Source: Tubiluchus corallicola
Taxonomy: Eukaryota; Priapulida; Priapulimorpha; Priapulimorphida; Tubiluchidae
Length of the DNA: 64,000 bases
Direction of reading: 5' to 3'
Assembly (NCBI GenBank): GCA_030141605.1
Contig: JAQGDQ010000636.1
Coordinates: 58,002-122,001, forward strand
Shown here: piece by piece, positions 24,230 to 34,829 of the stretch
Position numbering within the stretch: the first letter of the stretch is position 1
How the letters are laid out: each line of letters begins with the position of its first letter
Translations under genes and position numbers: made by a program
Notes under the pieces: generated by a model
Seen by the model: only the letters and a program-made list of their open reading frames with translations
Database searches by the model: none
What the model was told of the DNA's origin: nothing

Positions 24230-24420
24230 AGACACGTGGTCGCAGAAAAAGTGGTACAACATTAAACAGAGTCGGTACGTTATTTATGAAATTTTTGCAA
24301 AGCGAACTAACATGGCGACTTCATAACACTAAACTTGCAATATTTTTTATATGCGAGGTTTTACGAACTTCTTATATCGATGGCTTTCTGTTTTTTTAAC
24401 TACTACATGTTTTACTGAAT
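24230..24420 (+). repeat. Dispersed repeat R3, copy c
   Basis: Carries ACGTGGTCGCAGAAAAAGTG, TTATTTATGAAATTTTTGC, CTAACATGGCGACTTC and a TTTTACGA block in the same order as copies a and b. Confidence 0.6.
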
Positions 24421-24724
24421 ATGAAACTTGTAGCATCGAGAGCAAAACTAGTCTGCAAATAACACAACTGTGGAAAAAGCTTTCAGTGTAGGTTATGAAA
24501 AACAGTTTTGTTTTCTGAAAGTCCTACCTATGCCACAAGTGTTTTTCTTGACCCTTGCAGCCATTGTATAATGCCATCCTCGTGCTGAAATTATAAGGTC
24601 TAGCGAGAAAATTGGCTCAGTTACCGGTAAGAAGCTCTAGCCTTGCGCTATTGTTTTGCTCGTCAGTTTAAAGTTTAGGTTAAAGTTTACAGTTTTTAGT
24701 CTCGCATTAGTGTACTTCGTGCGG

Positions 24725-24832
24725 TTGACGACTCAATTCGTGAGCTGTCTCCGGTGTCCTGCTTGGGCGTGCCCATGTACTGCAATCGTCCTACTTTGGC
24801 TAGTGTCCTATTCCGCTCCCAACATACGGGTC
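24725..24832 (-). repeat. Dispersed element R2, copy
   Basis: Inverted relative to 5460-5560. Reads GTGTCCTGCTTGGGCGTGCC, then TCCTACTTTGGCTAGTGTCC and CCGCTCCCAACATA. Confidence 0.65.
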
Positions 24833-25066
24833 TAATAGTATAGCATTTCCCATTTCACATCGTTTCAATTTTGTGCAAACTTTTTTTGCTGTGTAACTAT
24901 AATAGCGTTTTCATAATACAGAATTATGACATGATATGTAAGTCAGTTGTTGCTTGCACTTAGCCAAGAAACTATGTGCGTATGATAAAACTGATAAAAA
25001 ATCTGATGATAAAAATATTCACCATAGTTTTCGTTTCATGCTGTTGTTTGTATCATTCTCTCGCAT

Positions 25067-25131
25067 ACACACACAGACACACACATGCACACACAGACAC
25101 ACGCATGTGCGCGCGCACACACACACACACC
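25067..25131. repeat. CA-rich microsatellite
   Basis: Interrupted (CA)n with CAGACA and GCGCGC interruptions. Confidence 0.9.
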
Positions 25132-25444
25132 ACTCTTTCATTTTCTTTGCAAAGGATATTATTTACTGAGTTTCCATTACCTCACATTTGAATATAGCTT
25201 CAGATTGCAAAGAAAAACAATTTAAAATACAAACAACCACCATTGTTTAGTTTGATTTTTTTATTGCTACAAAGATTGTCGGTATTGTTTTAAAGAAATT
25301 TACTTGTTTCTTTGTGAAGTTCAATAACTTTTAAATATGACTTTTTTAGAATTTAATTACCAAATTCAACTAGAATAAATATAAATTATTGTGAAATTGA
25401 TTACTAATTGTTTAGAGTGTGTGCTTCTCTTCTGAAGGCAAACA

Positions 25445-25490
25445 ATGCTGGTGTGGTTTTAGTAAATGGATGGGTGACTTTACCTGAAAA
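25445..25490 (+). pseudogene. 5S-rRNA-like fragment (weak)
   Basis: TTTTAGTAAATGGATGGGTG followed by ACTTTACCTGAAAAGGATA aligns, with gaps, to the 3' half of eukaryotic 5S rRNA (TTAGTACTTGGATGGGTGAC). It may be an older copy of the clearer fragment 200 bp downstream. Confidence 0.4.
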
Positions 25491-25656
25491 GGATATGTAA
25501 CACATCAACGCTTTACCAAGATACCACTTTTAGCCTAATGTCTCAATACAGAGAATTATTCTTGACAGTTAGCAGAGTTTTAGTCAACATTAAGTCCACA
25601 TTGAGTGCTGGATGCTGCCTTCAGTGAGCCAACCTGTATTGACAATACGCTAACAG

Positions 25657-25713
25657 AGCCTGGTTAGTGCTTGGATGGGTGACCGACTAGGAATACCATG
25701 TGCTGTAGGCTTG
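25657..25713 (+). pseudogene. 5S rRNA 3'-half fragment
   Basis: The block from GAGCCTGGTTAGTGCTTGGA to TGCTGTAGGCTT matches the 3' half of 5S rRNA, including the C-box region of the internal promoter, with a few substitutions (ACTAGG for CCTGGG). The 5' half, with the A box, is missing upstream. So this is a truncated 5S pseudogene or the remnant of a 5S-headed SINE (SINE3 type), not a working gene. Confidence 0.8.
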
Positions 25714-25739
25714 CAGGGTGCCCACACTGTATCTCGACA

Positions 25740-26388
25740 CTAGTAGCTGTACAAGCAGCCAGCGGCTTGAGTTACAATTGTATAGGATTATAGCACAATG
25801 CCAAAGAAGACACGTTAGCGCTAAATATTCATAATGTCACTTTCATTGCAAAAATTCTTCTAGACATTTGGAATTTTCTTCCTGTATGATATGATAAGTC
25901 GTCAATGTGCATTTTATCTGTAGTAATAAAATTAAAACTATTTAAATTTACCATTTCAGATTATAAAAACTTTTCGAATTTCAGTTTCAAATTTACTAGC
26001 ACTAATTTTGGCACTAATTATGGCTAATTGTGCTCAGATTTTAAACTCAAGCAAATTTACATAAAATATTTAATAGATTTCATACATACACTTTCTAATA
26101 TCTGTGGTCTAACAGTCTGACCATTCACACAAACCTGCCCATAGCAACTATCCTGCCACATTACCTAGCATTCCACTCTTTATCAATTTAACCACTATGT
26201 GGGGCTAGGTGGGATAATAGGCAAATTTTATGTAAAATGATCATTTTTTGACTGAACAGAAATCATTAATAACAATAACACTTATTGTGCAGCTCTAATT
26301 AGCTGCCCAAGTTTTTCACCATTATAATTATTGCAATATCTAATTTTCTCTTTATCTTATAGAGTCCATGTGCAACAGATAAACAGGC
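25740..26388. other. Upstream region of the 12-finger gene
   Basis: AT-rich with no gene. It ends in a splice acceptor (TTTATCTTATAG, 26362). Between acceptor and start is a minimal upstream ORF (ATG TGC AAC AGA TAA, 26368-26382). Confidence 0.5.
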
Positions 26389-27567
26389 ATGATCGAGGGA
26401 GTACAGGCTGTTGTTGTAACTGTAAAAACTGAGCCAAATATTCAAGAAGATCTGCTACCAGCATTAAGACATCTTGAGAACAGTGAAGAAAAGCCATTTA
26501 ACTGTGATGTGAACAAACTTGGTGATACGGTCCCGGACCAAATGACAAAATTGCATTCAGATGAGATGCGTTTTCAGTGCAGTGAGTGCAAAGCTGAATA
26601 TATGCATCAAAGTTATTTAAATCAACATGTGAAAGTTCATACGAGGCCTTACAAGTGTAGTCAGTGTGATGCTGCTTTTGCTAGTTCTGGACATTTGAAA
26701 CGGCATTACAAAACTCACAGCGGAGAGAAACCATTTACGTGTCCTAAATGTGGTGCTGCTTTTGCTGATGCTGGCCACTTAAAGCGACACCAAAGAACTC
26801 ACACTGGAGAAAAACCTTATGTGTGCAGAGTTTGCGCCGCTGCCTTCTCTGACTCAAGCTACTTTAAAGTTCATTTAAGGATTCACACAGGAGAAAAGCC
26901 ATTTAAATGTACTGAGTGTGATGCTGCATTTGTTAGTTCAGGCAATTTGAGGCATCACGTAAGAACTCACACAGGAGAGAAACCATTTATCTGTAATTAT
27001 TGTGGTGCAGCTTTCACTCACACGAGCCATTTAAAAATACACCTAAATGGTCACAGTGGTGAAAAGCCTTTTAAGTGTGGGCAATGTGATGCTGCCTTTT
27101 CAGCATCAAGCAATTTGAAATGCCACATGAGAACTCACACTGGAGATAAGCCATTTAAGTGCAGTATGTGTAATGCTACTTTCTCTCGTTCAAGTAATTT
27201 GAGCTACCATCTAAAAATTCACAGTGGAGAAAAACCTTTCATTTGCATCCATTGTGATGCTGCTTTCATACATTCTAGCCATTTAAAAGAACATATAAAA
27301 ACTCACACTGGTGAGAAGCCATTCAAATGCAATCACTGTGATGAGGCTTTCTCAAGGTTGTATAGTTTGAAATGCCATCTGAGTATTCACACTGGAGAAA
27401 GACCATTTAAATGCACTCACTGCGATTACGCTTCGTCACGTTCAAGCAACTTAACGGCTCATCTTAGAACTCATTCGGGCGAAAAACCATTTAAGTGCAG
27501 TCAGTGTAATTCTGCTTTCAGTCGTTCACATCATCTGAAAAGGCATGTTCTTATTCACACTACATAG
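26389..27567 (+). CDS. C2H2 zinc-finger protein, 12 fingers (392 aa)
   Basis: A probable nuclear DNA-binding protein. A short N-terminus of about 60 residues contains VVTVKTEPNIQEDL, a psi-K-x-E (VKTEP) site shared in kind with the two other zinc-finger genes. Twelve C2H2 fingers fill the rest, one (residues about 63-84) with the variant CKAEYMHQ. All have intact CxxC and HxxxH pairs. Linkers are nearly all (T/S)GEKPF. The protein ends two residues after the last His pair (HTT). One coding exon, with an acceptor 27 bp before the ATG and a five-codon-length uORF in between that could dampen translation. Target unknown. Confidence 0.93.
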   Translation: MIEGVQAVVVTVKTEPNIQEDLLPALRHLENSEEKPFNCDVNKLGDTVPDQMTKLHSDEMRFQCSECKAEYMHQSYLNQHVKVHTRPYKCSQCDAAFASSGHLKRHYKTHSGEKPFTCPKCGAAFADAGHLKRHQRTHTGEKPYVCRVCAAAFSDSSYFKVHLRIHTGEKPFKCTECDAAFVSSGNLRHHVRTHTGEKPFICNYCGAAFTHTSHLKIHLNGHSGEKPFKCGQCDAAFSASSNLKCHMRTHTGDKPFKCSMCNATFSRSSNLSYHLKIHSGEKPFICIHCDAAFIHSSHLKEHIKTHTGEKPFKCNHCDEAFSRLYSLKCHLSIHTGERPFKCTHCDYASSRSSNLTAHLRTHSGEKPFKCSQCNSAFSRSHHLKRHVLIHTT

Positions 27568-27756
27568 TTTTTACTTTACAGAATTCATTATAATGTTTTG
27601 TAAAGACAATGTGATTCTCTGACAATTAGATCTTTGTCAGGAAGAGACATCTACTGGATTTAAGTGTAACTTCAAGTGCTCTTGTAAAGTCCCCATCAAC
27701 TAAAATTTGCATGCTTGCTGAGTGTTTTGTAGAAACACTACGAGAAATAATGGCTA

Positions 27757-27915
27757 GTATTTCTAGCGATTTTCTCAAGATCATGTTTTTCAGTGCACTG
27801 CGTGCATCTCAACTTCAATGTGGATTACCTCAGCTTAGACTTAGAAATAACATAGAATGATGAGCTTGGTATTAAAATCATCCTCGTGAAATGGAGATTC
27901 AGGGTATATGAAATT
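27757..27915 (+). repeat. Dispersed repeat R4, copy b
   Basis: Inverted copy of 15840-15985, just downstream of the 12-finger gene. Confidence 0.7.
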
Positions 27916-27926
27916 ATTGAACATTT

Positions 27927-28242
27927 TATTCTGCCAGCATGCTAAACTTCTTAGGTTCATAATAAAGCATTTCTGTACCATAGTGTGAAGAAAATAAAAA
28001 TGTGTTAGGAAAATTATCTTGCCAGAATCATCAATAGGTGGCTCTGCTCAATCTTTATTCTACGAGAATGCTAAACTTTTCAGGTTCATAATGGAGTATT
28101 TCTGCACCACTCTGTGACTAAAATAAAAACGTGTTAGAAAAATTAGCTAGCCAAAATCACCGATAGGTGGTTCTGCTTTGTCTTTATTCTACCAGCATGC
28201 TAAACTTCTCACGTTCATAATAGACTATTTCTGTATCACAGT
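27927..28242. repeat. 129-bp tandem repeat, about 2.5 copies
   Basis: Units start TATTCT at 27927, 28056 and 28185 and share CATGCTAAACTT, AGGTTCATAAT, GTGTTAG and GATAGGTGG blocks. Directly abuts R4 copy b. Confidence 0.88.
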
Positions 28243-30627
28243 TCTCGCGAAGTTCGTCTCATCATTACAGCCTTAACATAAGCTTAAAAAATTTAACTTG
28301 ACTTGTGGTGTGTAAGAACTTTTAACACACCTAGTATTGATTTTTCCTTTAATTAAACATTACATCGCTTGTGTCCTGTGCTCATCTCTCCTTCATTATA
28401 AACAATTTTTTGATCTCATTTTCTACACTTTAAGCTTATTAGAACATTTAAATAGTTTACACTTCCCCCTAATCTTACTGTACTTACTTGCTTCTGAATG
28501 ACCGTTTACATTAATAGTGCTGTAGTTTTGTATATTTAAGCTGTGTAAGACAGATTTACCTTGAACATTTAGACCTGTAGGTGATCCAAGCTATTGGTTC
28601 CCCTGTGTTTTAATATAGTTGCATAATGTAATTGCTCGTGACTTGTTAATATTAACGTTATTTGACTCTGATTGTATACGGACATAATGCGTCTTTTTCT
28701 TAGGTAAAAGTGTTCGTGTCTATGGTATGTTTTTGGTATAAATATGAACTGCATTTTTGTTAGTCAATCATGTATGTGTTTGATATTTTGTGACATTTAA
28801 AAAGTCATGATAAATATTGCTTCTTTTTCAGTGATTGTTTCTGTCAGTGTAAAAAGTATTTGTTTGAAATTTATGTTTATGTGAAATACTCCTTTTTCTA
28901 GTTATGAAACAACTCTTCAATGTTATTGTTAGCTCTGTTTGTTTTCATTTTCAAGCAGTTAACAGTGCCAGCAATGATTCAACATAATCTGCACCTTTAC
29001 AGGATCTGGAAGAAAACCATAATATAGTTCACTATTCATTTCAGGTTAACAGGCTTAATAATTGCGGGCAAATTTTTCTCCCCCTGAAGTTGCTTCTTTG
29101 ACTTCAGTTTCCCTTGAGCCTTTTGTCTTAGCTAAGACATTATCTTGCAAACACAACAGTATCACAAAACAATAACCTAACCTAACCCTACACATATGAA
29201 ACTATTAAAGTTTTTGTTTGTCTTTATAAATTATAATATCTTCGTTTTTAAACTGTTTATTTTGTACTTTTATTAAGTAACAGTAAAAAAATCTGATTGG
29301 TAATATGCAACATTTCTAAAATCAAATAAAGATGAATTACACAAACAGCAAAAAAAATAAACCTAAAAAGTAATTTAAAATTCACATTAAAGTTGTAGTT
29401 CGCCAGGCGTCCTTTTTACATCTCCTAGTCCTCCCTTTTTACATCTCCTAGTCCTAGTCCTCCCTTTTTACATCTCCTAGAACAAATTCGCAAGTAGAAC
29501 TATATACAGTGTATTGCGGAAGGATACAGAAGAGAGGAGGTAAGACGAATCTACAATGGCGTCAACACGTTTTTGTAAATGCCTTAGCGTTTTTGAGTAG
29601 AAATCAGCCTAGTAGTACAATATACAATTGCTACTCGCCCTGATATAAAAGGGATTTAGGCACCGGACGGATGGATGAAATCGGAGAATGAATTTATTTC
29701 AATAAAATTTATTTCAATCAGGCGATGTAATTGTTGTTGGAACGGTAAGACAAATTACATTTAGAGAATAAAGAATGGAAAAACTGTGCGTTACACTGAT
29801 GCAGTAAAATGCAGTTATTGACAAGCATTAATTTTACATTTGTTGTTTTCCATAAGCAGTTTAGGTTATATATTTATTTACTTTAATCAACTTTTGAACT
29901 TTAAACGCTGAGAAGTACACTGCAAAATGCAAATAAGAACGTCAGTTGATTCCTCGTGTTGACATATTATGCATTACATAATATCAATTTTGTAACAGCT
30001 ATTCAGCTGCCATTCAACTGCTAGTGTCAGTTAAGTGCAGGAATAATTTGCTTCTTGATGTATGCAATTTTAACTCTTTAAACATTTTCTACTTGCAATT
30101 CAAGAATCTTATGCGTTTCGTTAAGCGACGCTTGCTTTTCATGCGATAATCGAAATTCATCTGTACACCATATTAGGATGAGATAACAATTAATCGCAAT
30201 TCAATTTAGTTAAGTTTATTAGGTTGAAAATCAACAAGCACGAACACATTACAATTAGTGTACAATACGTACAAGTTTACAAAATATTAATATCAATAAC
30301 CCAAAGTTCATAATTACAACATAGTAATGTATACTAAAAATGTGAAAATTTGTTTTTACCAACTTGTCTATGTGATACTAGACTAATGTAACTCATGCTT
30401 ATTAGGTAATTAGTTGTCCTCTTTACCACCAGGTTGGACGTTATACTTTATTTTATAGTTTTGCTTGTAGAAAGTGACAATCGCAGAAAACTTATTGCAA
30501 AAAATTTCAACTCAAATATTATGCCTTTTTCTGCCATTTTCCATTTTCTGTGAATGAATCATTTAAGAAAATGTTGTACGAAATGCAGAAATCAACATAA
30601 TTATGCAGGTAGTTGCTGTGTCATGGA
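28243..30627. other. Intergenic: no gene seen
   Basis: AT-rich. A short repeat of CTCCCTTTTTACATCTCCTA occurs at about 29410-29480. Nothing else could be supported. Confidence 0.5.
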
Positions 30628-32284
30628 CTAGACATCTATGATTTGCAGACTTGATGTTACATGGGCATTAAAACTTTGATTTCCAAATACATAATCTGAA
30701 TAAAACTGCTCTATGTCAATCCATATGGCATAGTGGGCAAGTCTAACTCCCAAAATCACCATAGATTTGTCATATCCTTCAAATTTTTGCTCTCTGTATG
30801 CTGAATCTTTAACATTTGCTTGTTGAATGCCAACTACTTCCCTTGTTGGTGTGTTTAGTACATATGGCCCACCAGATTCACCCTGCTATAAGAAAATACA
30901 ACATAATGATTGCAGTGAACAAGAAACACCTAAAATACAACATAATGATTGTAGTGAACAAGAAACATGTAAATGATAATCTACAGTAAAGTGTAAAGTT
31001 TCATATTTGATATCGTTTGTAATACTTTCACTAGTTTTGCATTTAATTATTTGTATTTGATGTTGCTTGTATTGGTAGTTTGTTTTTAACACTATTGCAC
31101 ACAGCAGTTTTTGTAACTGATTATACAAAATTGTATATGTGTATGTGTTATAATAAGGAGAACTTGCTTTTTTAATTTAAATAAAAAAGTTAATTGAAAT
31201 TTTGAAGAAAATTTCAAAAACTAGTACAACGTATTACTAATATTGTTAAGGTTTTCTCTCCTTTGCATTGATGCCAAGGTGCTTTGTGGGTTAAATTACA
31301 ATTTGCTTTAACTAGATACGACCTTTGACCCTTCGGCTAAAGTTATTACTGACCCCATGGCTATCGAGGAGCGGATTATGTCCACACATATTAAAGCCGC
31401 CCCCCCAAAAAAAATTAAGATCATTTTGATTCATAATTATTACGATTTCCAAAATCTTTGGCTGATCACACTTTTACAGCATCAGTATCAAAAACATCAT
31501 CGAATTGTCAGTTATCATTATTAAAAATCAAACATCATTTTTATCGCACAATATCAATAAGTCCATTTAAAAATGACTCCTCTCATTATAAATAAAGTTG
31601 TTGTTGCTGTTGTTGCTGCTGTTTTTATTTGTTGTTGTTGTTGTTCTTGTTGTTGTTGTTGCAGCTGCTGCTGTTGTTATTTGTTGTTGTTGTTGTTTTT
31701 GTTGTTGTTATTGCTGTTGCTGTTGTTGTTGTTGTGGAATTGATGTTAGGGTGTCGTTGTTATTGTCATCATTTTATTATTTTACTATTCGATTACTTAA
31801 TTAATTAATAATTAGTTATTAATTAATTATTTATTAATTATTATATATTAATTAATTAATAGCAGGCAGTACGGTAAATAATTTAATTATGGGGAGGCTA
31901 TCAGAAAAAAATGAGAAGAGAGTGTCACCTACGTCACATTTATAATTTTTCATAAATTTCTCCAGTTTTTTTGTTATTTGAGAAATCAGATTTTACATGT
32001 TTGTAAATTTTAATCAACCTGCTTGCAATTTTTCCACATTTTAGGAAATGTTTGTACATGTCACATATCTCCTTGCGAATATATTGTCGTCATTTCACAA
32101 TCAATATAAATTTTTTAAATAAAATCTTGTTATTTCTGTAATTACTAATTACTTACAAAGCCAGAGAAGACTCCAGGATGGTGCGCACAGATGTAAATTC
32201 TTGACCTAAACATCTCACAACGACCTCCATCAGTGACTGTGAAGGTCGCCTTTTGCAGGTTAAAATATGGTTCATGGGGTGTGT
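30628..32284 (-). CDS. Serine-protease-like 3' exon pair (GESGGP cassette)
   Basis: Two exons join on the minus strand: 32284-32157 and 30886-30628 (stop TAG 30628-30630). The first encodes VTDGGRCEMFRSRIYICAHH, covering the Cys168-Cys182 pair of the chymotrypsin fold. The second opens QGESGGP: the nucleophile Ser195 is kept, Asp194 is Glu and Cys191 is Phe. The same phases and homologous sequence occur in exons 6 and 7 of the gene at 34830-40933, whose exon 5 donor would splice in frame to 32284. No His57 or Asp102 exon is visible between 32300 and 34800, which is partly filled by an LTR-like element. So this is an alternative 3' cassette or a 5'-deleted duplicate. Its C-terminus is short (ends LQIIDV) because of a frameshift relative to its paralogue. 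Confidence 0.75.
31590..31738. repeat. (GTT)n-rich imperfect microsatellite
   Basis: GTTGTTGTT and GCTGCTGTT runs in the intron between the two cassette exons. Confidence 0.9.
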
Positions 32285-33039
32285 CTGAAATATGAAGCTG
32301 GTGAGTGAAGTATATCCCACTTCTGACACCATGTTTTATGTTGATGTACCTGGATTTCTATCTAGTAGAAATAACGAAATACAGTATGCCATTATGCGTG
32401 TTACCGAACTACTATTTTACATTGCGTTCTGACGCATTAATAGATAACAGTGAGAAAGTTGCCACTCACGGTGAAGGATAATGGCCGATATTGATACAAT
32501 TTGTCACTTCATGGTTTTCTGAAATTTACATTTCCTTGCAGCTAATCTTGTTCAAGTCAGTGAGCTTAAAGGAAAAGCTAACTCTTCTAGGAGACTAGTC
32601 TTATTTCAATGTTCATGAAAGGATTTAAAAATTAAACTGCAATAAACTAAATTGAAAAAAAAGCTGCAAACAGTCAGTCATTCGTTAAATGTATAATAAG
32701 TTTTTACAGAAAAATTAGCGAGCTAATTTCGAAATATGTTTGCATGGATATTAAGTAAGCTGCAGAAATTTGAAATAGTTCAAGAAGCTCGCTTGCGAAA
32801 AGTCAAAAAGTCTGTTATGAATAAATTTCGGAATCATGAATTAAGTGATTAATTAATGGAGTTATCAACTTCATTAGATTATGTTGATAAAGAGACCTCC
32901 TAATTGGATTAGATAAATTTATTGAAAGATTATAGGAACTCACTTAGCTGATAAAGCATATATTTAATGCGAGGCAAGAAATTATCGTCACAAGTTTGTG
33001 TTTACAAGGAATAGAACAGGTGTTCATTTAGAGAGTAAA

Positions 33040-34282
33040 AGTTTGTCACAGGTGTTTGAGTTTAGGGGAAGGTAAGCTGATTTTTATAACATTGCGTGGT
33101 TAGATAATAAACCTCATGTAATATTATGCGGAGTTGCTGTACTATAATTGTGAAGAAGCAGAAAGTGGTTCTTTTCTTGAACAAGGGTTTGTAATCCAAG
33201 CGACGCAAGGAGCAAAGGACGAAGCCGAGTAGCAGAGTTTTTCTCATGTAAGACCTGGCCATCTGGATGGTCATAAACCACCAAGCCACAAACGTGACCC
33301 CTGAACTATTGCGAAGCATTGCAGCGTTCGCGCGCAATCTTACGAAGACTCCATTAGAGTATATAAGATGGTGTTTTGGAAGAGCACGTTGCTAGTCGGT
33401 TGCGGAACACGTTGTGAGTCAGTCCGGGAGAGAGGAGATCAAGTCTGGAGAGGCTACAGGAATTCTGAGAGAAGCAAAGACACGCTAGACCCAGCGTAGA
33501 CAACAATCTGCGTCCTCAACGATTTGAGCACTGGATCTGCGGATTTGACCAATTGAACAGTTGTCATTGGTCATTCCACCAAGTTAAGTGATCTTAACAT
33601 ATTGTAACTTGAGAGCAACTCTGCATAGTAAATTCACAGTGTAATAGACACCTTAAGTGTAACTTGTAGTTGATTGTAATTGCATATTTCACATTGTAAT
33701 TAGCACCTTAAGTGCGAAGCGAGGAAATAGTTAAGTGAATCTGATTAGTGTCTCTTGGAGCTAATTATTAATTGTGAGCGTCTTTGGCGATTAAGATCAA
33801 ACATTGTAATATTAGTTGACTAAGAGTAATTGTTGTGAACAATAAACGGATTTCGCTTTAACTTAAATGAATAGTTTGAGTATGCTTATAGGTGTTTCAG
33901 TTAAGCAACATTAAATTCTGAAAACGAATCTGAAGATTTGCTCTGTACATTAAGTAATTTACGAGTTCAATTGCGGGAACTTTTGCTAGTAAGCTTTAGA
34001 GATTAAGACTCTCTTCACAGCGCGGAGTCATAGAAACAGTCTTGTGAGAAGTTATCATTGCTCTATAGACTTTATCTTAAGCTCTAGGAGCCAGGTTGTA
34101 AATAACCTTATAGCAATTAGTGCAATAGAGGCAAATCACTTAAATAAGTCGTGTGTCTTACGTCACGTGTTATACGATCACGAGCGAGAGATAAGAATCA
34201 ATATTAATTAGAGAGATTAATATTACATGATAACGACAACGATAATTGGTACTAGTGACCATAGTAATAAAGATAGTATAAC
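33040..34282 (+). mobile_element. Possible solo LTR or LTR-retrotransposon remnant
   Basis: A region less AT-rich than its surroundings. It has a TATA-like TATATAAG (33360-33367), a polyadenylation-like AATAAA (33841-33846) and, at the right, TGGTGAGCCGTGACCA (34283-34298), placed like a primer-binding site. No gag or pol frame and no partner LTR were found. The borders are approximate, and it could also be an unrelated promoter-containing element. Confidence 0.4.
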
Positions 34283-34829
34283 TGGTGAGCCGTGACCAAG
34301 ATATACACTATAAGTCTCCAAGTCACGTCATAATGTTCAAGTGAATGTTCAAGTGAATGGTAACAACAGTCTCACCTGAAAATTTCTATTCAGAGAGAGT
34401 ATGTTTTAAATTGATGCTTTATTAGCAGTTCTTTGCAAATTTCGTTGTTATATTCTTCTACGTTCAAGCGATAACAGTAAAATAAACCCAACATTACGAA
34501 TGACTTGTTCTTTCCTTTAATACGATGCTATGTAATTGATGATACATTGCTCTGTAAACTGCAGCGTATGATACTGATACATATGATACATTGTTCTCTA
34601 AACTGTAGCATTATACAAAAAGCACAAACAGTAAACATTTAACAAGGAGAATATTTCGAAATACATAACAATAAGAATTTATTTTATTTAAATTTTATTA
34701 AAAATACGTTGTGCACAATTTTAGCCAATCAAAGATATAATTTGCTTTTAGAAAGTGATACTCAAAGCAGAAGTGATGAGACAATTTTTTCTTAAAAATT
34801 ATAAAACAGTACCTAAAAGTTCTTTTTTA

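Larger units (their letters stand above)
22670..25430. other. Intergenic: no gene seen
   Basis: AT-rich. It holds R3 copy c (about 24230-24420), an R2 element end (24725-24832) and a CA-rich microsatellite (25067-25131). Confidence 0.5.
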
